DNA of 64,000 nucleotides, from the NCBI RefSeq assembly GCF_900114375.1, contig NZ_FOSV01000002.1, positions 310,001 through 374,000 on the forward strand, read 5' to 3'. A program made the translations under genes and the position numbers. Below the pieces are notes generated by a model. The model searched no databases. It saw only the letters and a list, made by a program, of their open reading frames with translations, and was not told where the DNA came from. Position 1 is the first letter of the stretch. Each line of letters begins with the position of its first letter. Origin of the DNA: Methylorubrum salsuginis. Its GTDB lineage: Bacteria > Pseudomonadota > Alphaproteobacteria > Rhizobiales > Beijerinckiaceae. Below are positions 35,779-44,575 of this stretch, piece by piece.

Positions 35779-37578
35779 ATGACGACCCTCGATAGCGCCT
35801 CTGCCGTATCCGCCGCCCCCCCGCCGCGTGCCTCCTCCACCGCCGGCTGGATCGGCGCGCTGGAGCGCACCGCGCGCATCGACGCCAACCCGGAACGCAT
35901 CTTTCCGCTGGTCCTCGACGCGGTCGCCGCCGAGCGGGCCGGCGCCCCGGCGCTCATCGGCACCGACGAGACCCTGACTCACGGCGATCTCGCCGCGCGC
36001 CGCCACCGTTACGCCCGCTGGGCGCTGGCCGAAGGCTTGGCCAAGGGCGACACCGTCGCGCTGATGATGCGCAACCGGCCCGATTATCTCGCGATCTGGC
36101 TCGGGCTGACCCGAATCGGCGTGCGGGTCGCGCTGCTCAATACGAATCTACGCGAGCGCGGGCTCGCCCACTGCATCCAGGCCGCCGCGCCGCGCATCCT
36201 GATCGCCGCGACCAACCTCGCCGAGGCGGTCGAGGGCGCGTGGCCCCATCTCGCGTCGCCGCCCGAACTCTGCTGGCAGGGGGAGGGGGCCGAGGCCTCG
36301 CTCGCGGCGCAGGCCGCGCGGTTTAGCGGTGAGCCTTTGAGCGCCGACGAAGCGCCCGCCGTCACGCTGCGCGACCCGGCGCTGCTGATCTACACCTCCG
36401 GCACCACCGGTCTGCCGAAGGCCGCCCGCGTGAGCCACCATCGCATCATGATGTGGACCCACTGGTTCGCGGGGCTGGCCGATCCGGGGCCGGACGACCG
36501 CATGTACGATTGCCTGCCGCTCTACCACAGCGTCGGCGGCGTCGTGGCGCCGGGCAGCGTCCTGCTCGGCGGCGGCTCGGTGGTGATCCGCGAAAAATTC
36601 TCGGCGAGCCGGTTCTGGTCGGACGTGGCGGAAACCGGCGCGACCCTGTTCCAGTATATCGGCGAGCTGTGCCGCTACCTGACGCTGGCGCCGCCCGACC
36701 CGCAGGAGCGGGCGCACAGCCTGCGTCTCTGCACCGGCAACGGCCTGCGCCCGGAGGTGTGGGAGCGCTTCCAGGAGCGGTTCGGCATTCCCCGCATCTT
36801 GGAGTTCTACGCCGCCACCGAGGGCACGCTCTCGCTCTACAATGTCGAGGGCAAGGTCGGCGCGGTCGGCCGCGTGCCGAGCTTCATGGCGCGGCGCTCG
36901 CCCGCCCTGATCGTCAAGCACGATGTCGCCACCGGCCTTCCCTTGCGGGATGCCGAGGGGCGCTGCGTTCCCACCGAATTCGGCGAGGCCGGCGAACTCC
37001 TCGGGCGTCTGTCGGACAAGGCGGAATACACCTTCGAGGGCTATACCAGCGCCGCCGAGAGCGACCGCAAGGTGCTGCGCGACGTGCTGAAACCGGGTGA
37101 CGCCTGGATGCGCACCGGCGACCTGATGCGGCGCGACGCGCAGGGCTACTACTTCTTCGTCGATCGCATCGGCGACACCTTCCGCTGGAAGGGCGAGAAC
37201 GTCGCCACCACCGAGGTCGCCGAGGCGCTCGGCCGCACCGAGGGCGTCATGGAGGCCTGCGTCTACGGCGTCGCGGTGCCGGGTACGGACGGCCGCGCCG
37301 GCATGGCGGCGCTCACGGTCGAACCCGGCTTCGATCTCGCCCGGCTCCACGCCGACATGGCCGAGCGGCTGCCGGCCTACGCCCGGCCGCTGTTCCTGCG
37401 CCTCACCGAGGAACTCGGCCACACCGAGACGTTCAAGCAGAAGAAGGCGGTGCTGGCGGAGGAAGGCTACGACCCGGCCCGCACCGCCGACCCGCTCTAT
37501 ATCGACCGCGACGGCGCCTACCGCCCCCTCGATCCGGCGCTGTACGGACAGATCGCGGCGGGCGCCCTGCGGCTCTGA
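35779..37578 (+). CDS. long-chain acyl-CoA synthetase, FATP/very-long-chain type
   Basis: 599-residue AMP-forming acyl-CoA ligase. The P-loop is LLIYTSGTTGLPKAARVSHH (about residues 203-222). FEFYAATEGTLSLYNVEGKV is the A5 region with the N-V-E pattern of fatty acid transport protein-type (FATP/FadD6) enzymes. MRTGDLMRRDAQGYYFFVDR and DTFRWKGENVATTEVAE are A7/A8, again FATP-like, and ETFKQKKAVLAEEGYDP provides the A10 Lys. It likely activates long-chain fatty acids at the membrane. I chose ATG 35779 (MTTLDSAS), with GGAA 10 bases upstream, because the longer frame reads through the upstream repeat and metA. Confidence 0.9.
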   Translation: MTTLDSASAVSAAPPPRASSTAGWIGALERTARIDANPERIFPLVLDAVAAERAGAPALIGTDETLTHGDLAARRHRYARWALAEGLAKGDTVALMMRNRPDYLAIWLGLTRIGVRVALLNTNLRERGLAHCIQAAAPRILIAATNLAEAVEGAWPHLASPPELCWQGEGAEASLAAQAARFSGEPLSADEAPAVTLRDPALLIYTSGTTGLPKAARVSHHRIMMWTHWFAGLADPGPDDRMYDCLPLYHSVGGVVAPGSVLLGGGSVVIREKFSASRFWSDVAETGATLFQYIGELCRYLTLAPPDPQERAHSLRLCTGNGLRPEVWERFQERFGIPRILEFYAATEGTLSLYNVEGKVGAVGRVPSFMARRSPALIVKHDVATGLPLRDAEGRCVPTEFGEAGELLGRLSDKAEYTFEGYTSAAESDRKVLRDVLKPGDAWMRTGDLMRRDAQGYYFFVDRIGDTFRWKGENVATTEVAEALGRTEGVMEACVYGVAVPGTDGRAGMAALTVEPGFDLARLHADMAERLPAYARPLFLRLTEELGHTETFKQKKAVLAEEGYDPARTADPLYIDRDGAYRPLDPALYGQIAAGALRL

Positions 37579-37579
37579 A

Positions 37580-37624
37580 GCATCGGCCCGAAAGGTGGGA
37601 ACCGGCTTTCGGAAAAGCCGATGC
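37580..37624 (+). repeat. dispersed GCATCG palindrome, canonical copy
   Basis: GCATCGGCCCGAAAGGTGGG, then AACCGGCTTTCGGAAAAGCCGATGC. The outer GCATCGGC pairs with GCCGATGC, and the inner CCGAAAG pairs with CTTTCGG. It begins 2 bases after the acyl-CoA synthetase stop, so it may serve as its terminator. Confidence 0.75.
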
Positions 37625-37637
37625 GGCACAACCAAAC

Positions 37638-37676
37638 AGAGCATCGTTCCGGATCCGAGATCCGGAACGATGCTCT
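37638..37676 (+). terminator. perfect 18-base hairpin sharing the GCATCG repeat arm
   Basis: AGAGCATCGTTCCGGATC and GATCCGGAACGATGCTCT are perfect complements around a 3-base CGA loop. The arms begin with AGAGCATCGT, as does the repeat copy at 47284, so this appears to be a compact derivative of the family. There is no U-tract. It sits between the acyl-CoA synthetase and gspE genes. Confidence 0.65.
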
Positions 37677-37817
37677 GGGCTCGGTTCCCTGTCGTCAATC
37701 CGCCACATCTCCACCGCTTCCTGAGGCCCGGCTGTCTCTCGCGGCGGCCCGGTGCTGGACGGACCCCCGGCTTCGCGCTTCTTGGGAAGCGCAAGCGGGC
37801 CCGAGCGGAAGACGACG

Positions 37818-39497
37818 GTGCAGGCAGGGGCGCACAGCACGGACGCGACCGGGGGCGGCGACCTCCTCGCCTTCCTGCGCGCCCGCCACGGCGCCGAATC
37901 CGGCGAGGCGCGCGGCACGCGGGCCGGCGCGGGCGCAGCGGAAGCGATCTGGCGTGAGGGCCGGCTTCCCCCCGGCGATCTGGCCGACGCCATCGCGGCC
38001 TTCCACCGCCTGCCGCGCGCCGACATCAAGCGCGTCGCCGAATGGCCCCACCTCCTCGACGGGCTGTCGCGCCGCTTCCTGCGCGAAGCCTTCCTCTATC
38101 CGGTCTCCGAGGCGGGGCGCCCGCTGCTGTGCGTCGCCGACCCCTCGCTCGCCGAGCCGATCCAGGCCACGAGTCTGGCGCTCGGCGCATCCGTTTCGCT
38201 CGCGGTGCTCTCGTTCGAGGAGATCGAGGCCCTGTTCGAACGCGGCGGCATGGAAGCCTCGCCGGAGCCTGAAGACGTCCCGGCCGAGATCGCTTTTTCC
38301 GACGATGTCGAGACGCTGCAGGACCTCGCCCGCGGCGCCCCGATCGTGCGTGCCATCGACACGATGCTGGAGCGCGCCGTCGAGCAGGGCGCCACCGACA
38401 TCCATATCGAGACCGGCCGCGAGGACCTGCGCGTCCGCTTCCGCATCGACGGGCATCTGCGTGCCCAGCAGACGCTGGCCAAGCACATGGCGCCCGCCAT
38501 CCTCTCGCGCGTCAAAATCCTGGCCGGGCTCGACATCGCCGAGCGGCGCCTGCCGCAGGACGGGCGCACCAACGTCAAGGTCGGCTCGCAGGAAGCGGAT
38601 CTGCGCGTCGCCGTGATGCCGACCCTCTACGGCGAGACGGCGGTGCTGCGTATCCTGCTCAAGGACACCCGCCTGCTCGAATTCAAGCGCATCGGCATGT
38701 CGCTGCGCGATCAAGCCGCGATGGAGCGCCTGCTCGCCGAGCCGCACGGCATCCTGATCGTCACCGGCCCCACCGGCTCCGGCAAGACCACGACGCTCGC
38801 CACCGCGATCTCGATGCTCAACGACCCCTCGCGCAAGATCGTGACGGTGGAGGACCCGGTCGAGTACCAGTTGGCGGGCATCCACCAGACCCAGGTGAAG
38901 CCGCAGATCGGGCTCACCTTCGCGACCGCGCTCCGCTCGTTCCTGCGCCACGACCCCGACGTGATCATGGTCGGCGAGATGCGTGATCGCGAGACGGCGG
39001 CGATCGGCATCCAGGCCGCACTCACCGGCCACCTCGTGCTCACCACGCTCCACACCAACACCGCCGCCGACGCAGTGGTGCGCTTGGCCGATATGGGCGT
39101 CGAGCCGTACCTGATCGCGGCCTCCTTGCGCGGCGTGCTCGGCCAGCGGCTGGTGCGGCGGCTGTGCGAGAAGTGCAAGGCGCCCGATCCGCGGGCCGCG
39201 GACGCCGCCCTCGACATCTGCGCCCGGCGCGGCACGCCGGCCCCGGAGCGGCGCGATTTCTTCAAGGCGGTGGGCTGCCCGCATTGCGGCGGCACCGGCT
39301 ATCGCGGCCGGGTCGGCGTGTTCGAGGTGCTGACGATCGACACGGAGATCGAGCCGCTGGTGCGGCGCGAGCCCGACCCGTCCCGCATCCTGGAGGCGGC
39401 GCGCGCCCGCGGCATGACCACCATGCTCGACGACGGCATCACCAAGGCGGGGCAGGGTCTCACCTCCCTCGACGAAGTGATGCGGATCACCGGCTAG
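37818..39497 (+). CDS. gspE: type II secretion ATPase GspE
   Basis: Cytoplasmic hexameric ATPase that powers pseudopilus assembly. 559 residues from GTG 37818 (GGAAG 9 bases upstream); a GTG at 37752 would add 22. An N1E domain is followed by the RecA-like core: VTGPTGSGKTTTLATAISML (Walker A), PVEYQLAGIHQTQV (Asp/His boxes), VGEMRDRETAAIGIQAALTG (Walker B) and HLVLTTLHTNTAADAVVRL. The tetra-cysteine zinc domain CEKCKAP...GCPHCGGTGYRGR is present, as in true GspE. It is the first gene of the gsp run; gspL begins 10 bases after its stop. Confidence 0.95.
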   Translation: MQAGAHSTDATGGGDLLAFLRARHGAESGEARGTRAGAGAAEAIWREGRLPPGDLADAIAAFHRLPRADIKRVAEWPHLLDGLSRRFLREAFLYPVSEAGRPLLCVADPSLAEPIQATSLALGASVSLAVLSFEEIEALFERGGMEASPEPEDVPAEIAFSDDVETLQDLARGAPIVRAIDTMLERAVEQGATDIHIETGREDLRVRFRIDGHLRAQQTLAKHMAPAILSRVKILAGLDIAERRLPQDGRTNVKVGSQEADLRVAVMPTLYGETAVLRILLKDTRLLEFKRIGMSLRDQAAMERLLAEPHGILIVTGPTGSGKTTTLATAISMLNDPSRKIVTVEDPVEYQLAGIHQTQVKPQIGLTFATALRSFLRHDPDVIMVGEMRDRETAAIGIQAALTGHLVLTTLHTNTAADAVVRLADMGVEPYLIAASLRGVLGQRLVRRLCEKCKAPDPRAADAALDICARRGTPAPERRDFFKAVGCPHCGGTGYRGRVGVFEVLTIDTEIEPLVRREPDPSRILEAARARGMTTMLDDGITKAGQGLTSLDEVMRITG

Positions 39498-39507
39498 CGA
39501 GGCGGCG

Positions 39508-40623
39508 ATGACGGCCTCGATCCGCATGGCTGGGTTTTCGGCACAGGCCGCGGCCCTGAAACGGCGCCTCGGCGGCTCGCCGCTCGTCGCCCAGGCGGGC
39601 GGCGCGGTCTCGCTCCTGCTCGACGCTTTCGTCGCCGCCATCGAGCCGCGCCTCGGCCGCTTCCTCGACCGCAGCCGCCGGATCGCGGTGGTGGAGGGCG
39701 ACGGGCTCGCGCTCTACGAGGTGCGCGACGGACGCGTGAGCGCTCGCGGCCTCTTCGACGGTGCGGCGCCCCAAAACTTCGCCGGGCGCGGCCTCGAACT
39801 GCGCCTGCCGCCCCATGTCTTCCTCGCCCGCACCCTGCGCCTGCCGGATGCCGGTCGCGACTATCTCGGACCGATCCTGTCCCACCGCCTGGAGCGCCTG
39901 ACGCCCTGGCGGCCCGACCGGGTGCTCTACGGCTACGACGTGCCGGAGCCCGCCGGCCCCGACGGCACCATCGCGGTCGATCTGCTGGCCACCTCGTCCG
40001 ACCTCGTCGCGCCCCATCTCGATGCGCTGAATGCGGCCGGCCTCAAGGTGACGGCGCTCGGCAGCGCGGCGGCGCCCCTCGATACGCCGCTCGCCATCGA
40101 CCTCTATCGCGGTCGACCCGGCGCAAGCGGGGGCAGTCCGCTGCGTCGCCCGGTGGCCCTGGCCGCCGCCCTCGCCTTCGGTCTCCTCGTCCCGGCCTGT
40201 CTCGCGGCCGCGCTGCTGGCGGCCTCGGCCGAAGCAGAGCAGGCCGAGGCCGGGGCCCATCTCGCGGCCCTGCGCTCGCGGCTCGCCGCCCGGTCCGGCA
40301 CCGGCGGGACCCGCGAAGCCGCCTTGCTGGCCGCCAAGCAGCCGGATTCCAGCATCCTCGTGCTGATCGACCGGCTCAGTACGGCGCTCCCCGACGGCAC
40401 GGTGCTGCGCGAACTCGACGCCGACGCGACGAAGGTCCGGCTCGTCGGCCGCTCGGACGACGCCGCCGCGCTCATCGGCCTGCTCGAAGGCCAGGGCGGG
40501 CTGTCGGCGGTGCGCTTCGCCGCCCCGGTGATCCGCGACGCCGAGCGCCGCGAGGCCTTCGACATCGTGGCGAGCCGGGTCCCCGGCACAGTGCCGGGCC
40601 AGCGGGCGGAGGCCGGGCGATGA
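39508..40623 (+). CDS. gspL: type II secretion GspL-like assembly protein
   Basis: 371-residue inner-membrane platform protein. Residues 55-200 look like the actin/PilM-like cytoplasmic domain of GspL (RRIAVVEGDGLALYEVRDG, RLPPHVFLARTLRLP). A TM helix lies at about 213-240 (PVALAAALAFGLLVPACLAA), followed by a periplasmic ferredoxin-like domain. The C-terminal part (SILVLIDRLSTALPDGTVLR) resembles the PilN/GspL element found in secretion and pilus systems. It should tether GspE to the membrane and pair with the next protein, GspM, whose start overlaps its stop by 4 bases. Similarity is by layout and context rather than strong motifs. Confidence 0.82.
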   Translation: MTASIRMAGFSAQAAALKRRLGGSPLVAQAGGAVSLLLDAFVAAIEPRLGRFLDRSRRIAVVEGDGLALYEVRDGRVSARGLFDGAAPQNFAGRGLELRLPPHVFLARTLRLPDAGRDYLGPILSHRLERLTPWRPDRVLYGYDVPEPAGPDGTIAVDLLATSSDLVAPHLDALNAAGLKVTALGSAAAPLDTPLAIDLYRGRPGASGGSPLRRPVALAAALAFGLLVPACLAAALLAASAEAEQAEAGAHLAALRSRLAARSGTGGTREAALLAAKQPDSSILVLIDRLSTALPDGTVLRELDADATKVRLVGRSDDAAALIGLLEGQGGLSAVRFAAPVIRDAERREAFDIVASRVPGTVPGQRAEAGR

Positions 40624-41210
40624 GCGCCGACCCGCGCGTTCCCGCCGCCCTGCGCCGCTGGCTCGGGCCGCTCTCGATCGCGGTCTTCGTCGGCCTGCCG
40701 CTGCTTCTGGCCGCGCTGACCTTCGACCGGCTGTCCGCATGGTGGGACGCCACCGGCACGATCGAGGAGAGCCGCGCCCGGATCGGCCAGATCGAGGCCC
40801 GCATCCGCCGCCTCGCCGCCGAGCAGGCCAAGGCGCGGGAAACGGAGGGCGCGGAGGCGACCCGGACCCATTCGATCTATCTCGATGCCGCCGCGCCGGG
40901 CCTCGCCCGGGCCGAGATGCAGCGCCGCCTGAGCGCGCTGGTCGATGCCGCGGGCGGTCGCCTCATCGAGGTGCGCGGCGAGGACGAGGCCGATGACGGC
41001 CGCAGCGTGCTGCTGCGGGCGAGCCTCGACATCGCCAATGACGGGCTGTTCGATCTCCTGGCCACGCTCGAGGCCGGGATGCCGCTGCTGACGGTCGAAT
41101 CGATCAACATCCGCACCCAGGCCGGCCGCGGCGCCGCGGTCGAAGACCCCCAGCCGACCCTGCGGGTGGCGCTGGCGATCCGCGGCCATCGCCGGGAGGG
41201 CCGCACGTGA
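40620..41210 (+). CDS. gspM: type II secretion protein GspM
   Basis: 196-residue bitopic inner-membrane protein. A single TM helix at about residues 18-36 (IAVFVGLPLLLAALTFDRLS) is followed by a short coiled coil (RIGQIEARIRRLAAEQAKAR) and a periplasmic GspM/PilO-like ferredoxin domain (LSALVDAAGGRLIEVRGEDE). It stabilises GspL in the secretion platform. Start and stop overlap both neighbours by 4 bases, so L-M-C are translationally coupled. Confidence 0.83.
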   Translation: MSADPRVPAALRRWLGPLSIAVFVGLPLLLAALTFDRLSAWWDATGTIEESRARIGQIEARIRRLAAEQAKARETEGAEATRTHSIYLDAAAPGLARAEMQRRLSALVDAAGGRLIEVRGEDEADDGRSVLLRASLDIANDGLFDLLATLEAGMPLLTVESINIRTQAGRGAAVEDPQPTLRVALAIRGHRREGRT

Positions 41211-41929
41211 CGTTTTGCGTGCTGCGCGCCCTGAGCACCTCGGCCGTCCTTATCGCCGTGGCGGGCCCTGCCCTGGCCGATAGCCCGTTCGGTTCGCCCG
41301 CCTGGGTCCGCGAGCAGGAGGCCCTGCGGCAGGTCGAGGACGCGCGTCGCGGGCGCAAACCCGTTGCGCCGCCCGCGCCGGCGCCCGCTTCCCCCGATGC
41401 CCCGTCTCCGGTGGCCCGCCCCGAAGCGGCGGCCGTCGCGCCGTCCGAGCCGGAGGCCGCCGCCGAAACCGTTCCGACCGAGCCTCCGCCGGAGCCGGAC
41501 CTTCCGCTGCCGTCGATCGCCCCGTCCGCCAATCCCTTGAGCCGCATGGCGTTCAAGGATCTCGGCGGCTTCCGGCATCGCCCGCTCTTCGCGCCCTCGC
41601 GTCGCCGCCCGGACCGGCCCGTGGCCTACATGCCCCCGCCGCCGCCACCGCCGATCGAGGCTCCGGCGAGCCCGCCGCCGGAACTGCGCCTCGTCGGGAT
41701 CGTGGCCGGCGTCGATCGGGCGGTGGCGCTCGTCAGCCGGCAGGAGGGCCCCTCGCTCAGCCTGCGGGTCGGCGATCAGGTCGATGCGTGGCGGGTGGAC
41801 CGGATCGCGCCGGACCGGGTCGTTCTGCGCGAAGGCGAGCGCGAGCAGACCTACCGCCTGTTCGCCCTGCCGCCCGCCGCCGCGCCGGGCGCCCATCTTC
41901 CCGCCGGCGCCGTCGTCCGCGTTCCCTGA
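41207..41929 (+). CDS. gspC: GspC-like type II secretion protein with Pro-rich linker
   Basis: 240-residue periplasmic protein. It starts with GTG 41207 and a hydrophobic leader ending GPALADS that looks cleavable, whereas classical GspC keeps an uncleaved TM anchor. Residues 45-105 are a Pro/Ala/Glu-rich linker. The C-terminal 80 residues hold the homology-region fold (ELRLVGIVAGVDRAVALVSR then LRVGDQVDAWRVDRIAPDRV), as in GspC/PulC-type proteins that bind the secretin. No PDZ domain is present. The position just before gspD supports the call. It could be named a GspN/GspC-like protein. Confidence 0.75.
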   Translation: MTFCVLRALSTSAVLIAVAGPALADSPFGSPAWVREQEALRQVEDARRGRKPVAPPAPAPASPDAPSPVARPEAAAVAPSEPEAAAETVPTEPPPEPDLPLPSIAPSANPLSRMAFKDLGGFRHRPLFAPSRRRPDRPVAYMPPPPPPPIEAPASPPPELRLVGIVAGVDRAVALVSRQEGPSLSLRVGDQVDAWRVDRIAPDRVVLREGEREQTYRLFALPPAAAPGAHLPAGAVVRVP

Positions 41930-42008
41930 ACCGGCGGGTCGCGATCCCGTGACTGCATTCGGGGTCGGATGCGCTGCCGTGCATTGAAGTTAACGAGTTC
42001 TCAACGCG

Positions 42009-42023
42009 TTAACCAAAATTTAC
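42009..42023 (+). promoter_or_regulatory. possible CtrA-type binding site in the gspD promoter
   Basis: TTAACCAAAATTTAC fits the CtrA full-site pattern TTAA-N7-TTAA(C) with one mismatch in the second half. It lies in a short AT-rich island (41985-42040) 119 bases before gspD, a region expected to carry its promoter. CtrA is a conserved alphaproteobacterial regulator; its role here is inference. Confidence 0.3.
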
Positions 42024-42141
42024 TAAATTGTGTGTCATATCGAGCACTGCGCGGTTGAAAGCGGTGGTTCGGGGCACAGCCGAGATGGGCAGGAGCGCAA
42101 CCCACCGGTAAGTTGAAAATCGGACTCATCCAGAGAACCCG

Positions 42142-44568
42142 ATGCCTTCGCTCCGGCGCGCCTTGCTTCCGTCCCTGCTGCTGGTGCTGGCCGCCCTCGC
42201 GCCCGCCGCCGGACAGACCTTGCCGCGGACCGGCCTGACCGGGCCGGAGGTCGCCATGGACCTCTCCGCGAAGCCGATCCGCGGGGGCGCCGTCCGCCCG
42301 GCCGCGGATGCGGTGACCCAGCCGGCCCGGGGCGTGGGGCGCAGCCGCTATTTCCGCCCCGACGATGTCGACGGCACCGCGGGCACCGGCCTCGGCGGGC
42401 TGCCCGAGCAGGCCGAGGCGATCGAGATCGGCGGCGGGCCGGCGCAGGACGCGGTGAACGGCGGCGGCTTCCGTCTCAACTTCGAGCGAGCCGAGATCAA
42501 GGACGTCGTCCACGCGATCCTCTCGGACACGCTCGGCCTCAACTACACCATGGGCGCCGACGTCTCGGGCCAGATCACCATCTCCTCGCCCCGTCCGCTC
42601 TCGCGCAACGAGCTTCTGGCCTCGCTGGAAAGCGTGCTCGCCGGCCAGGGCTTCTCGATGAGCAAGGCCGGCACCGGCTACCGCATCGTCCCGTCCGCCG
42701 CCGGGCTCGGCACCGTGAATCTCGGTGCGGGCGGGCCGGGTTACGGCGTCTCGGTCGTGCCGTTGCGCTACGTCTCCGCGGCGACGATGTCGAAGCTCGT
42801 CTCCGGCTTCGTGGCCGATGCCGACGGCCTGCGGTTCGATGCGACCCGCAACACCATGATCGTCAAGGGCCCGGGCCCGAAGCGGCAGGAGGCGGTGAGC
42901 GCGATCCTGGCCTTCGACGCCGACTGGATGCGCGGCCAGACGGTCAGCCTGTTCGAGCTCAAGAGGGCGCGGCCGGAGGCGGTGGTGGCCGAGCTGACCC
43001 AGCTGTTCGACACCGGCGAGAACGGTTCGGGCCAGGGGCTGATCCAGTTCAAGCCGATCGGCCGCCTGCGCGCCGTGCTGGCGACCTCGAAGAATGCCGG
43101 CCTGCTGCGCCGCGCGGAAGGGTTCGTGCGCGAACTCGACGGCACGGCGGAGGCCGCCGAGGAGACGGTCTTCGTCTACAAGGCGCGCTACCGCAACGCG
43201 GTGGAACTCGCCCGCGTCGTCAACGGCCTGTTCGGCGGCGGTGGCGGCTCCGGCCTGACGAGCGGACTCGGCGCCGGCCTGCCCGGCAGTGGGCTCGGCG
43301 GCGCCCGCTCGGGTCTGTCGAACCAAGCGGGTTCCGGCCTCGGCGGCTCGGACAGCGGCCTGGGTGGTGGCATCGGCGGCGGGATGTCGTCGGGGGGGAT
43401 GTCGTCCGGCGGCTCCGGTCTCGGCGGCACGGGCGTCGGCAGCGGCTCCGGCGGCGGGTTGAACCAGAGCGGCGGCAGCGGCGCCGACCTCCTCAAGGCG
43501 CGCTTCGCTTCGGCCTTCGGCGATCCCACCGGGCAGGGTGGCGGAAGCGGCGTCGACGGCGCGATGATGGGCGGCGGCAGCCTCGACCTGACGCAGCGCT
43601 CCGGCACCAAGCGCGTCTCGATCAGCGCCGACCCGGCCCAGAACGCGGTCGTCACCTATACCGACGGCGAGACCTACCGGAAGATTCACGCGGCGCTCCA
43701 GCGCCTCGATGCGACCCCGGTGCAGGTCGCCATCAACGTCACCATCGCCGAGGTGCGGCTGACCGACCAGCTGAAATACGGCGTGCAGTACTTCCTCGAC
43801 TCGACCCGGCTCGGCCTCGGCAACAACAAGGGCTCGATCGGTCTGCTCAGCGCCGCCGCGGCGGCGAGCAATGGCACCATGAACGTCCTGACGCCGCCCG
43901 GTGCCGGCTTCAACTTCCTCTCCGGCCGCTACGGCGGGCCCGACATCGTCATCAACGCGCTCGACGGCTTCACCGACGTGAAGATCCTGTCCTCGCCCTC
44001 GCTCGTGGTGCTGGAGAACCAGCCGGCCACCCTTCAGGTCGGCGATTCCGTGCCGATCACCACGACCCAGGCGACCAGCGTGACGGTGCCGGGCGCCCCG
44101 CTCGTCAACCAGGTCGAGATGCGCGACACCGGCATCATCCTCAACGTCATCCCCCGCATCGGCCAGAACGGTGCGGTGACGATGCAGGTCGAGCAGGAGA
44201 TCTCGGCGGTCGTCGACACGGTCAAGACGCTGACGCCGACGATCTCGAAGCGGCGCGTCGCCAGCATGATCTCGGTGCCCAACGGCCAGACCGTGCTGCT
44301 CGCCGGCCTGATCCAGGAGCGCAACAAGCGCGGGCGCGACGGCATCCCCTTCCTGAGCCGGCTCGCCAATGTCGGCGAGCTGTTCTCCTCCACCGACAAC
44401 GCCGCCGACCGCACCGAACTCGTCGTGTTCATCCGCCCCGTCGTGGTGCGCTCGGGCCGCGACGCCCAGCGCGTCGCCGAGGATTACCGCGGACAGCTCT
44501 ACGACGCCGCCGCCCGCCGCGGCGGGCGCGTCCCCGCCGCCGCGCGGCCCGCGGTCGTGAAGCCGTGA
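42142..44568 (+). CDS. gspD: type II secretion secretin GspD
   Basis: Outer-membrane secretin of 808 residues. The signal peptide (PSLLLVLAALAPAAGQTLP) is followed by N0 (FRLNFERAEIKDVVHAILSD, about 111-130), N1 to N3 domains, and a C-terminal secretin channel with GFTDVKILSSPSLVVLENQP, LQVGDSVPITTTQ, MRDTGIILNVIPRIGQNGAV and NGQTVLLAGLIQERNK. N3 contains an unusual Gly/Ser-rich insert at about residues 364-483, with runs of GGGG, SGLGG and MSSGG. It begins after a 212-base gap with an AT-rich promoter-like stretch, so it may have its own promoter within the gsp cluster. The S-domain for pilotin binding is not evident. Confidence 0.95.
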   Translation: MPSLRRALLPSLLLVLAALAPAAGQTLPRTGLTGPEVAMDLSAKPIRGGAVRPAADAVTQPARGVGRSRYFRPDDVDGTAGTGLGGLPEQAEAIEIGGGPAQDAVNGGGFRLNFERAEIKDVVHAILSDTLGLNYTMGADVSGQITISSPRPLSRNELLASLESVLAGQGFSMSKAGTGYRIVPSAAGLGTVNLGAGGPGYGVSVVPLRYVSAATMSKLVSGFVADADGLRFDATRNTMIVKGPGPKRQEAVSAILAFDADWMRGQTVSLFELKRARPEAVVAELTQLFDTGENGSGQGLIQFKPIGRLRAVLATSKNAGLLRRAEGFVRELDGTAEAAEETVFVYKARYRNAVELARVVNGLFGGGGGSGLTSGLGAGLPGSGLGGARSGLSNQAGSGLGGSDSGLGGGIGGGMSSGGMSSGGSGLGGTGVGSGSGGGLNQSGGSGADLLKARFASAFGDPTGQGGGSGVDGAMMGGGSLDLTQRSGTKRVSISADPAQNAVVTYTDGETYRKIHAALQRLDATPVQVAINVTIAEVRLTDQLKYGVQYFLDSTRLGLGNNKGSIGLLSAAAAASNGTMNVLTPPGAGFNFLSGRYGGPDIVINALDGFTDVKILSSPSLVVLENQPATLQVGDSVPITTTQATSVTVPGAPLVNQVEMRDTGIILNVIPRIGQNGAVTMQVEQEISAVVDTVKTLTPTISKRRVASMISVPNGQTVLLAGLIQERNKRGRDGIPFLSRLANVGELFSSTDNAADRTELVVFIRPVVVRSGRDAQRVAEDYRGQLYDAAARRGGRVPAAARPAVVKP

Positions 44569-44575
44569 GGCCGGA

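Noticed and set aside
43231..43590. Tandem low-complexity DNA as a separate repeat element
   Set aside because: It stays in frame within gspD and encodes a Gly/Ser-rich loop.
42001..43689. 562-residue minus-strand frame opposite gspD
   Set aside because: Antisense shadow produced by the secretin codon bias; no motifs.
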